This document shows, in pieces, positions 1 to 12,000 of a DNA stretch of 64,000 nucleotides. The position numbers and the translations under genes were made by a program. Numbering within the stretch: position 1 is the first letter of the stretch; each line of letters begins with the position of its first letter. This DNA is from Xestospongia muta (lineage: Eukaryota > Porifera > Demospongiae > Haplosclerida > Petrosiidae), in contig OY848930.1 in assembly GCA_963693285.1 (NCBI GenBank), positions 2,790,001 to 2,854,000 on the forward strand, read 5' to 3'. Below the pieces are notes generated by a model. It did not search any database. It was not told where the DNA came from and saw nothing but the letters and a program-made list of their open reading frames with translations.

Positions 1-345
1 GTTTAGTAAGTTTATCTGTTTTAAATATTCTAATAAAGTAGTCTAAATAGGTTAAAACTGTAAAGTAAACATTTTAGAGCTTTTTGAAAGGTAAAAAAGT
101 TTAAAAATTAACTATGAAAGCTGGTGAAATTAACTGATCAAAAGAGTTTATTAAGTTCATCTGTCTTAAATATACTAATAAAGTAGTCTAAATAGGTTAA
201 AACTCTAAAATAATCTGTTGAGAGCTTTTTGAAAGGTAAAAAAGTTTAGTAATTTATCTGTAAGAAACCTTTAAAAGAATTAGACAAAGTAGGTAAAACT
301 CTAAAATAAACTGTTTATAGCTTTATTAAATTTAAAAATTTTTGA
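1..345. repeat. Degenerate tandem repeat, period about 145 bp
   Basis: The block containing TAATAAAGTAGTCTAAATAGG begins at 31 and recurs at 176, followed each time by a GAGCTTTTTGAAAGGTAAAAAAGTTTA-like segment. A third, more diverged copy starts near 246. The array may extend beyond the left edge of the window. I see no coding content. Confidence 0.7.
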
Positions 346-1813
346 AATTAACTATCAAAACTTCTTAGTTAAGCTGATCTAAGAATGTTGAAAATAATAA
401 AGGCTATTTCCTCCCTGTAGAAAATGATCAGGGTATCTAGGTACATTTGTCAGCAAGCCACGAATGTGAAAGTTTATTAACATTATCAATTTGAAAAATA
501 CGTTTGTATATCTGTTGAAATTATGAATGATATGTATAGTATAATCTGCGCATTACTAAGAATTTGTATTAAATAGAGTTGTAGCATATTTCTCATCAAA
601 CTAAATGTGATCCATTTATAGATATACTAAAACTTATTTTTCAAGTTGTCACACTAAAGCAAAGTTCAGAAGTTCAGAAAAGTATTTTATTAAGCATGAA
701 AAACAGAGAAGAAATGTAACAACTAGAGTAAGCAACTCATACCATTTAATTAATGCTATTAAAAATGATCATTATCAAAAGTGACATGTAAATTACCTAC
801 CTATTTATCCTTTTTTCAAACAATCTTTTTAAATAGAAGCTACAATGAAGACTGACTAAATATGATCAAACAGTAGGCCTATCTGATGCTACTACAGCAA
901 ATTGGAGTTTGTTTCACTGGTCATACAATGAGCTAAGAAGAGAGTGATGAAAATAACTTACCGTCTGCATTCTTCTCTGGATAGAATGAAATCTAACAAA
1001 ATGACTGTATGCTTTGAACAAAAATTCATGTGTAAGAAGTAAATATATGACAGGTAAAAGGAAGGAAGGCCTTCATTGTGACTGGCTCAAACCAGCTGGT
1101 TGTTTGGAGTATGTTTAACACTCTCTTTCAGTTTCTTTGAGGAAATCATAGTGGAAATGTAGTTAATTTTCCATTGATTATTTGATATTACTAATTTGTT
1201 GAAGTTCTAAATATTAATATTTAATGTAAGTATTAACGTTTCTTTAGTAAAAGCAATACAAACAAAAATTTGGTGTTTTCAAATATTTCTATAATTACAG
1301 TGGGATATCTGCTCTTTATGTTTCTTAAGTTTGGAAACAATAGAACTGTAAGAGAATATTATTATACTTGACATATATTCAAAAACGTTTCCACTTGTTT
1401 CATGCTGCAGACACACGTGAATTTTCCAGTGGATGTTCCTTAAAATTGTAAAATATGATGCCATTATAATTATTTCATGCATATCAACATTAATATCTTT
1501 TTCAAAATAAATATAAAAAGGTGCAGAACATACTGTCTACAGAAGAACTCACTAACATAAGCATCCCAGAAATGGCACAAACCCCAAGATTGCATTATTG
1601 TACTACAAGAATTAGAAGTGACAACAGAGTCTTACTGGTTGATATATCACAAGCACATAATCAGCCTTTCTCATGCTGAGAGCAGCAAGGGTTAATAATA
1701 ATTCATACATTATCTGTTTCTATGTTTGACTAAACTGAACATTGCCTTTGTAATTTGATTGTAGAGTACTTTAAAAACAAACTAAGTAATAAGATATTAT
1801 TAGAATAAAAAAA
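346..1813. other. 3' flank of the receptor gene, nothing recognised
   Basis: AT-rich sequence downstream of the receptor gene's stop codon (gene on the minus strand). Open frames here are short and have no family motifs. I see no RNA gene or clear mobile element. Confidence 0.5.
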
Positions 1814-3061
1814 TCATAATATTGTATAGTTGTCTCCAAGGTCATTTTGGGAATTTGATTGAGCTGACAATACTACTTCAGGTATTGCGGATATAGTGTC
1901 AGTAACTTCAGCAGCAGCAGCACTTATTAATCCACTAGTACTATCATTCAGAGCTACTTCATCCATTTCTAGCTCAGTATTTCTCTCGTATGTTTGTGAA
2001 GCAACATCTTCTAGTGTTAAAAACCCAGTTGCATTCTTTGTTTTCAAGTCTATTTGTGGTAAGGGTGATGGCTGTTCAGTTGATATTTCATTTCCAAGTA
2101 AATCAAAATTGGGATTTAAAATAAGATCATAGCCTTCTTCATTATGTTGTTTTACATGCCATTCTTCATTATGTTGTTTTACATGTTCCAATATATTTGA
2201 TAAGTGCTTCTGTAATTCAATAAACTGAAGTCTCTCTCTGCATTTAGCATTCCAGCAATGTAACATCAGAGTGTAACTACAATTAAAGAATATTCTATTA
2301 AGTATAAAGACAACAGACAAAGATAATTATATTTAACCCTTTACATCAAAAGAAATTCATTTCTACGAATGTAGGTACAATGCTGTTAAAATGTCTATTG
2401 TTTCCATAATTATTACAAATTTATTTTTGGGTTACCAAGCATGGGAACACGTAAATTGATCCCAATTTTGACTTACAATCAATCACATACAAGATGCTAG
2501 TTAATTAAACTTACATATCGTTTGGACAATCTGGAGGTTTGGTTAATCTTCTCCCATCCATTAAATGATCCAGTACTTCATTGTTTTGTACACCCTACAA
2601 TATTAACAAGCACTAGACTGTTGTAATCTTAACACATAAAACAACAACAATGTTAACAGAGAATCATAAAAAATTGGTATGTAAATTTAAAGTTGGAAAG
2701 GTGGCTGAAATTGTGAATCACTATAAATGCTTGAAGCATCTAAAGATTGCTTCACTAATTAAAAATCATTGCTTTCCATGTTACCAGATGATTAAAGTTA
2801 GTAGACAAATATTTTTTTTGATTCCTTGTTGTATACAACAATAGAATATAACATGATATAATTTTGTATATTACTATTCCATTTTATGGATTTCTAAACT
2901 ATCAAAAATAGTAACATTCGTAATTTACTAGAATGGACAGCGTACCTACCTACATAAGCTCAATGTAATTTGACATACATTATGTTTTACAAGTACTCTT
3001 ACTCTGTATGGAGTAAGTCCATAAGAAAAAATCTCCCACATCACAACACCAAAACTCCACA
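1814..3061 (-). CDS. Receptor pseudokinase exons 17-19: C-lobe end and cytoplasmic tail
   Basis: Exon 17 (3061-3003) encodes the alpha-F region (VWSFGVVMWEIFSYG). Exon 18 (2594-2515) encodes the helix G/H stretch (LMDGRRLTKPPDCPND). Exon 19 (2276-1814) starts with the conserved tyrosine-kinase end (YTLMLHCWNAKCRERLQF), in which the usual Pro before the ERL-type motif is Cys. A roughly 125-residue tail follows, carrying a duplicated HVKQHNEEW unit and Tyr sites in the contexts GYDLIL, QTYERN and NYTIL; the last is the extreme C-terminus. These YxxI/L sites could be SH2 docking sites when phosphorylated by another kinase (inference). The stop codon TGA is at 1816-1814. Confidence 0.9.
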
Positions 3062-6000
3062 CTAAAGAAGAATTAGAAATTATTAACATCAGGAGACTTA
3101 GAGCTATTTATTTATTATAAAATAATGTATTGTAGAACATGTATATAATAATCTCCAAAAATCATGAAAAGTTGAATGGTAGTACAGACATTTAAAGTAA
3201 GAACACAGTAGCAATGCTATATAAAATTCCTTATGTAGTACACACAGTAGTGTGTGGGTAAAAATGAAGAATATTATACAGGAAGTTTATACCGCCATTA
3301 CTACTGTGTCTTGTATTAGATGTTTATACTGTCAATCCTATCATTCACAATTTTTTTGAAATTTTATGTACATTTTGTGTTTCTTTAATTTATTATAATT
3401 ATTTTTATAATAATAATACTACTGCCATTTGAACGTATGTACAGACCAAAAACTCTGCTGCTTTTCTCTAGAGGATGGGAAGTGTAAAGTCTCAAATTCT
3501 ATGTAATAGTTTTCTACGTGGAGTAAGCAAATCCATTTTCTTTACTAATTAAATTTTTTTGCAGGACATCTGGACATAAAGTCACTCACTATCTTGACAG
3601 GAAACAAAATGCAGTTGGATAAAAATCATTATTGCTACTTTCTGTAATCAAGCAAAACTTTGTACCAAACTACTTTTACCGCGAGGCATGATAATTTGGA
3701 AATTAGATTATTTCCACACAGTTGCACTTTCATTTCTTCATTGTAAGGTGTTACACATAGTCGCTATGATAACTTGTACCTAATCTTGAGTTAAAATACT
3801 TTATTAATAAAATAGGGAGGGTAAAACCAAGCCTACTAATGAATAATAATGATTAACTAATAAATAAATAGTCTTTTTATAGTCTTCAGGTAGATCACTT
3901 TTTGAGTGACCAATCAGATTCTTTCGATCACTCTGGAATTGACCAATCAGATCTCCTTTAGGACTTTCCTGAGATTCCTCCTCTTTTGATCTGATAGCTT
4001 CATTTGATCTACTAGCTCCAGTCCTTTGTAGTTATTCTTGGTTTGCTGATGGTGCAAAGTTAGGTGCAGACATTTTGTCCGTTACATTTCCTTCCCCCTT
4101 CTTCAGGGTGAAGCACAGGGTATTTGTGGGTAGACATGACTGAGCATCAGCGTTGTAGCATCAAGCTCCAACGCATGAGTCTTGCATTCTTATCTCGACA
4201 TTGCTGTATCCATTGTAAAGCTCTGTGATCTGTCTGCAAAACAAAAGGTTTCCCAATTGGGTAAACTTCAAATGCTTTGATGCTGAGCACTATAGCTAAA
4301 CATTCTTGTTCAATCATGGAGTGTTGTTTTTCTCTGTCTAATACTTTTCGACTGTAGTATGCTATTGGGTGATCATCTCCTTGATTCAACACTGCTCCTA
4401 CACCAACTTGAGAGGCATCAGTTTGTAAAGGCCTTCAAGTATTCTGGACTTTTCATTACAGTTGTGGTAGTAAGCTTGTTCTTTAAGGTCTGAAAAGCCT
4501 GTTCAGTGTCCTCTGTCCAATTTACTATGTTGGGCTCTCCTTTTCTTGTTGAGTTAGTAAGAGGCTTTGCAATGGTAGCATACTCTTGGATGAAACATCT
4601 GTAATATCCAGTCATTCCTAGGACTGTCTGCATGTCCTTCTTGATTTTTGGTCGTTCCATTCGTTGAATAGCCAACACTTTGCTTTCTTCAGGTTTGATT
4701 CCATCTCTTCCAACTCGATGTCCCAAATACCATAGATGTTGAAATTTCCGTGGTGGATTAATTTTCATGAATTTCGTGGTGCCCCTGTAATTCGTGAAAA
4801 TTAGTACTTTGTTTTATTACCATAATGCCATGAATAATATTATAATAATTATTTCTAATCATACGCACAAGATATTTTGAGTCCTCTTTGCGGTAAGTCT
4901 CTTGACTATCTTATTCCATTTACAGAGCAAGTAATTGTTCCTTTTTGCTTGAGAAATAAAGATGATACAGTGGAAATTTTTCTTGCTAAATGTCCTACGA
5001 CAACAGTCTCTTTTATAACTGCTACTGAGAAAGGATCATGTCTATTAGTACTTTCCCTCACGCAATTCAAAGTTTCACCATCCTCAGGTTCCTAAATATG
5101 CTTATACACATGGTAGCCTCTGATCATTGACTGGCAGGTGAGGCATGTAGCCATTTTCAATAGTCTGATACGCGACATGCCCATAAGTATTATTATTATT
5201 ATTTATCTACGAAATTTAAGACCCGCAAAGATTTTGAAATCATACAAACCACGAAAATTTATACCCATGGAAATTTCAATGTCTATGATATGTGCACTCT
5301 GCAGCTCCAAACTCACATTTCTTAACTTTTAACGTAAGTCCTGTCTGTAGTAGTCGTTCAAATACTTTTCGTAATTGTTTTAAGTGCTCGTCCAGTTGGA
5401 GCTGTAGATGATTATATCATCCAAATAGACTCCTACAAATTCAGCAAGTCCATGGAGATTTTGATCCATCATTAGCTGAAACGTTGCAGGTGCCCCACTA
5501 AGATCGAATGGCATCACTGTAAATTGATATAAGCCCATTGGATGACTGAATGCAGTTTTCTCTTGATCTTCATCTGCCATTGGCACCTGCCAATATCCTT
5601 TAGCAAGGTCTAGAGTTGTTATGTAATTGGCATTTCCGATCTGATCTAGCATCTGATCTATTCTTGGCATAGGATATGCGTCGAATATGTTACAGCATTG
5701 AGCGTCCTTTAGTTGACACAGATTTGGTTGCTTCCATCCTTCTTTTGGACCACTACAATGGGTGATGACCACTCACTGTTAGAGTCTTCAATTAGTCCGT
5801 CATGGAGCATTTGCTCCAATTCGTCACACGCTTCCTTGTTGACTGCAGGGGGTATCCTGTATGGTTGTTGATGTACAGGTCTGTTATTTCTTGTTATAAT
5901 TCGATGCTTAGCCTGGTTAGTTCATCCTGGATGTTTTGCAATGATGGTTGTAAACTGCTAAAGTAAATATAGATATCTCGCCATTCCTGTTTGGATGGTT

Positions 6001-9000
6001 GTTCTCCAAACATTAGTTGGTCTTGCTCCCAACATTATTCCTCAAAATCTTCACTTTCTTCTACAATATTTACGTAGGAAACTTCTTCCTGCTCACATGT
6101 ATGCTATCATTTCAGTAGATTGCTATGAATTACTTTAGTAGTTTCTGTTTCTGGTATGTCAATTTTATAATTGACTTTTCCCACTCGTTTAAGTACTAGA
6201 TATGGTCCCTGCCATTGTTCTTGAAATTTATGGGTACCGTCTGGAAGTAGTAGCAATACTTGTTCTCCTTCTTAATATTCTATGTCTTGTGCCTTCTGAT
6301 CGTACAATTCTTTTTGTTTATGTGGTATGGGCTGGTCCAAATTCCAATTATGCCTATTGACTGGTACAATTGTTGTAGCAGTGCTGAAGTGAAGTTAGTA
6401 CCCTGGTCTCTTAGAATTTCTCGTGGTGTTCCATGTAGTGAAAAGAAATCCAGCAACCTTTCTGCCACCTTTGGTGCTGCAAAGGTTTGTAATGGATAGG
6501 CTTCAGGGTAATGAGTGGCAATACTTCTAGTAACTCCTGTTGTTCGCTTTTCCTCAAGAGTCTCGCGATGTGTTTCATCAGGGGCATGTCTACTCCAAGT
6601 AATACCTCTTGAGGTAGGTCAGGCCCACCGCCACTTCTCATTCAAAAAACTCTCCATCCAATTCAATAGTGACTTTAGCGAATGGATAAGATGCTCTCTG
6701 TCCATTGGAACTCCACAATATTGCACTTTTACCCGTTTTCATGCCTTCAGCTACAAATCTAGAGTGAACTAAGGTTTTGGAACTTCCAGTATCCAACAGT
6801 ATTCTTTCACCGAGTATTCCATTGATCTTATCTTGGCACATAAACTGATAGATGCCTTGGTCCACTTCCTGACCTTTAGCAAAGTTTTTCTCTGGGCACT
6901 CTTTAGCATAATGTCCTTGTTTCCCACACTTGAAACAGGTCACCAGCTCCTTCTTTGCTGCTGTTCCCGGTGTGTTCTGGTATAGTAATAGGACCACATG
7001 CGTCCAAGTGTCTTATCAGATCTTGGGGTAATCCTGCTTGCATTTGTTCCATCACGAGTTCCTGAATCATATGTTGTTCCACTATTCCAATCATTCTCGA
7101 TCACTTGTGTTGGTGTTGGTAGAGGGATCAGCCATCGTTTGACTAAAGTCTCTAGTCAAGCCATGTGTTCTCCAACGTCAGTGTTTGGGTGGAACTTCAT
7201 CTGTCTAAATTTCACTTTGCTAGCTTGAGGAGTAACTTCAAATTTCTCAAGCAGGGCTTCCTTTAGTGGATAATAATCAGCTTGAGCATTTACTTCATTG
7301 CAAGCGCTCTAGCTTTGCTGGTCAACAAGGGTATAAGCCGATTAACCCACTCTTGTTCGTTCATATCATGTTGTGGCATAGTTCGTTCAAAAGTGGTCAG
7401 AAGTCTTCAAAATCCTCACTCTCTTGGTAATGGGCTATTGTTATTCTAGGGCTTTGTTGTTGCTGAAGGATTGTAGCCATCTGCTGTTGTCACTGAACCA
7501 TCATCTCCAGGACCATTGTTCGTTCCATTTTTAGATCACACTTTTTTTCCTACTTTGAGGCACTGAACCCAATGACACCTTTGTGGACGTCTCCTTGTTA
7601 AGTGACTGATAGTAAGTACCAGAATTATAGTTCACAAGAGGTAACTGTCATATCCTTTCATAAAATAAGGAGGGTAAAACCAAGTCTACTAATGAATAAT
7701 ATTGATTAACTAGCGAATATAATTGAGTCTTTTTATAGTCTCACATCCAGATCACTTCAGGTAGATCACTTTTCAATTGACCAATCAGATCTCCTTTAGA
7801 ACTTTCCCGAAATTCCTCCTCTTTTGATCTGATAGCTTCATTTGATCCACTAGCTCCAGCCCTCTGTAGTTGTTCTTGGTTTGTTGATGGTGCAAAGTTA
7901 GGTCTAGACGTTTTGTCCATTACATAAGGCTTTTTGTTCTTGTGGCTCTGTCAAGTAAATCAAATTCTGTGCTTAGAGAAAAATTTGTAAGTGAGCTACA
8001 CTTCATCATATGTAACCATACTGCTATTCACTGTACCAGCCTTGTCAGAGCAGTGTCTAGTGATAACACAATGTCTGAATGATGCAAATTAAACATTTGA
8101 TGTACCATTCATTATAGAGACTCCATGGTTAACAATGTTGATAGATCAACACATAAAATGCTGAATCAGTTGATCTGCTATGATCCTAAGCTGCTATTAA
8201 TCACATGTATGTGATCTTTGAACCATTAAAACTTAACACTACTTTGTTTCTTTATATATTAAATCGACTCATTAATTAGCTATCGTGTTGTCAATTTCTA
8301 ACTCATATGTAATACAAATCTAATCTTTTTGGGCTTTTGTGCCTTTTCTGTGGTATTTATGCCAGTTGATTCCTCTGCCAGCCTATGTTTAGTGACTACC
8401 TAACTAGGATTTTCAAAGAATGTAAAGAATGTACCATGGATGAATACTTAGGTTTTGAAAAGGATAGAAATATGTTGATTTGTCTATAAGTATAATGGTA
8501 TTATATTTTATGATTTTGAGGAACATTTTTAGTTAGATATTGAACATTGAAGAATGATAAATCTACATACACAACTAAAACGTTGTTGGTATAAGACACT
8601 TCGTAATTTTGGCAAATAACCTATTAACATGTATAATTATGCACAGCAGTGTTTAATATGCAGTTATGACTTGCAAACAATGGTTATCGATTGTGGATGA
8701 TGCGCTTTACATCTAGCTAAAAGTGTGTTAAAAGGTTTTGAAAGTATGTACCTTTAATAACAAATGTTTCTCTGACCAGCAATGCTCCTTATATCAACAA
8801 GTGACTAAGCAGCTATGGTATGCAATTTCGTTTCTACTTGACAAGGCTGGATCAACATTTTCAAGTAGATCATTGTGCTTTGATACACTATTTGCTCTTT
8901 GGGAATAGCAACCATAAACTTTGAAAAGAGATATAAAAGCATGTGATACTTGATAGCTACTATATATCACACTGCAAATGTACCATAGTTCCCCAAGCAA

Positions 9001-12000
9001 GCTCCCACCCCCGTATTTTTGTCCTTAAAGGAAAATGTCAACTCCCAGTGCAAGTGCCCACCCCCATACCACCCTCTTACGTTTGTGGTTATTGTGGTTA
9101 TTATCACGAGTTGAGCAAAGAGAAATAAGTTAGGCTAGCAATTCTCTAAGTTTAGACATTATAGTTTCGTTGTCTTTTGTTCCACTTGGAATTGAAAAGG
9201 TCAGCTCACAAGACACTTTTAAACCATCTTGCTCAATGAAGGATCTTCTCCTTTGTCCTTGACTGTACAGTGTGTTGTTATTGTGAGTTGAAATGCTTGT
9301 CAAACTGCTTATCCCATTCTCTAATAAGCTTTCTGTCTACACCATACTTCTTTGCTATAGCAGATATATTGAGCTCCGGGTGAGTTCTCAGAGCCTTGAC
9401 AGCTTGAACTTCTAAATGATACATACGGAATATTCATGCTAATTAATTATTCATAAGTAGGTGCTTACTGGACGCCGTTTTTGAAAAATTGCGTGTAAGC
9501 ACCCACCCCTTTCAAATTCCAAATAAACTGTAAGTGCCCATGGGCACTTACTCGGGGAAGTATGGTATTTGAAGAAAACTGTCATCCTCAATGCTAACTG
9601 AGACTGGTTCTTTCTCTTCAAAATCATATTAGGACAGATTCACTTAATATAGCCTACCTTTGGTCTATTGAAGTGACAAATAATTAAGATCAATAAAAAA
9701 TTATAGAAGTTATTACAAAGTCAATCCTATGAAATTATCAATATAACACTTGAAAATAAACTTAGTGCTGCTATCTTTCAATTGAGTTCATTTCAATGAT
9801 GAATGCTAAATTGCACTGGTTTAGTGCCTGGCACTTTTATTTCTTTATTTCTTTTTTGTTATTGACACATTATTAAATTGGTGAGTTTGTTTCTTATGAA
9901 AATCACCAGGACAGTTCATCAAATAAACCTAGTATCAAGAAATGTCATGAGATACTTTAGGAATCGACTAGGTAACCTAGGCAAACAACATGAGACTATG
10001 ATAATTATGGTTAGACTGTGACTCCTACGTGCTGATAAAGGAGAAAGAGAATTGTCAAGCAGTTAAAATGTAAGGTATGTATCACTTTATAGAACGTTTA
10101 GCTAGCAGCAAATATTGATAAAGCGATTGCTGGTATTGAGTCTCTTCATACCAGCAATATAATAGACCATACCTGTTAGTGAACAGGACTCACAGGCTTG
10201 TGTCTGTTGAGTCAAGTCTAGTGTTCAAGGTTCATGTATATGCACCCAATGTATGATTACTACATAGCTTGATGAGATAAAAGGCTACAATAAAAATAAG
10301 ATAAACCATATTTTACAGTGATAGAAAATTGCCATACACAAAGCACCCTAGAATACATCAGCAAAAGAATTCCTGTAGTGTTGACATTGGGAAAGCTACA
10401 TTAATCAATCATCAGGAAAGACTTTCATCAATTTCATCTTTGAAGTCAAGAGACAAATAGTTCTTCAGACAATTTAGTAATGTTAACTTCTTTTCAATAT
10501 CACTGGATGGATCAACAACAAGCAGAACAACTCTGAGTTAATACAGTTGAATTGAAGCTGGAAGATATAATTATTAATGGAGGGAATTCCTTGAAATTTA
10601 TAACCCTGGTGTAAGGAAAATTTGAGCCAATGGATCAATGTTAATATCCCATAAACTAAATACCATAAAGTGCATTTTACGAAGGTAGGATGCAAATACA
10701 AAGCAGCTTGCTGCTCTTTCTAAAGACACACCTATTAAATCTACTGATTGTATCAACTTCTGTGGATAATAAGTGGATAGAAGGTAAATACCATATAATG
10801 GTTTTTTTCGGGGGGCAAAATTTTCGTGGACGTCAAAAATTTTGTTGGTTCGCGCTAAAAATTTTGTGGTCAAGTGATCTAGTCAACTTGAGTGCCAGAG
10901 AGAAACGAGTTGGCAGCTGCAATTGAAGTTGATGGTATAGATTGTGCTAAAGGGCCATTAGGATTGGGTAGGTTGTTCTTTTCCCTCTTGAAGTTTTCGA
11001 AATAAGGCCATACTGAATCTAAGACTCACTGATCAACAACGTGATAATGTGTGTGCAACCATGTGTACGCATGAATGGGCGTGGCACATTGCATCTAATT
11101 AACTTTCGAGGATATTTCGCGACTTGTTTCTCAACCATGAAAACCGTGAAAATTTTACCCCCCCCCCCTAAAAAAACCTGCTATACGGTATGTTATAGAG
11201 TGCACAGTATATCTTCATTTATTTGAACTACCAGCTATTTTTCTAAAATTGTGCAGTTTGGCAAAATGAAAGTCTTAGGACTTCTCATTAGTTCGTTAAA
11301 ACAATCCATGAAAATAAAAAACTGCAAGAAAATGTTTGGAGAAATACCCAACATTTTGCAGCAACAAAGAAGTTAAAAGAGGAAAATAACAAAAGTAGTT
11401 ATCAGAAGTAGAAGTTGAGACGTATCGATGTGTGAGAGAGCTATTACAGAAGCAAGTCTCAAGATTGCTGTACTTTAATAACAGTCTGTATTAAATAAGG
11501 ACTGGTGTAGACTGACCTGGAACTATTATGTAGTTTTATTTTGATTATGAGCACTAAATGACAGGAGTGGGTAAGTGGATCCATGAGCGGAATCTATATT
11601 GCTAGGGTGTTCAATACATTTCATGTTCCATTGGAGGTTCCTGGTACAGTTGTTGATGACATTTTACTGAGTTGACTTAAACGAGCACGTGTCAGATATA
11701 ATGCACTCTATGCGGATTCTCGCTTGCTATAAAAGTGGGGTTGGTTGCCCGGAAAGGAAGTGACGTCTACCAAAGAGAGAGATGGCGGCAATATTCAAAC
11801 CTAGATGTTGATCTAGATAGTAGCCACACCAACATGAACAACCCACGCAAAACATCTATAATAGTTGTAATAGTATAGCTCTAGGTAAAAACACATGTTA
11901 TCTCAATTACACGGTTGATAATAATAGATAACAACTTTTATTGCTGTACTGCACTTATACATGGCAGAATCAAAGATGGCTGACATAAGACCATAGTTGT

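Larger units (their letters stand above)
3807..7924 (-). mobile_element. Degenerate Ty3/gypsy LTR retrotransposon A, Gmr1-like order (PR-INT-RT-RH)
   Basis: Minus-strand element inside receptor intron 16. Its 5' LTR is about 7924-7660 and its 3' LTR about 4086-3807. Both begin TGTAA and share long stretches such as GATCTGATAGCTTCATTTGATC (plus strand), but differ by indels and many substitutions, so the insertion is old. A polypurine tract directly precedes the 3' LTR. Order of coding remnants in the element's own direction: gag, CCHC knuckle and protease, integrase, reverse transcriptase, RNase H. Integrase upstream of reverse transcriptase is the hallmark of Gmr1-like elements and is opposite to ordinary gypsy order. 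Frameshifts, a deletion in integrase and an inserted MITE make it defective. I could not identify target-site duplications. Confidence 0.85.

Noticed and set aside
1..345. CRISPR-like array
   Set aside because: Period about 145 bp, degenerate units, no short identical repeats with unique spacers, and eukaryotic context.
10483..10926. Open frames overlapping on both strands at the left end of a MITE
   Set aside because: They run through the MITE's terminal repeat and have no motif.
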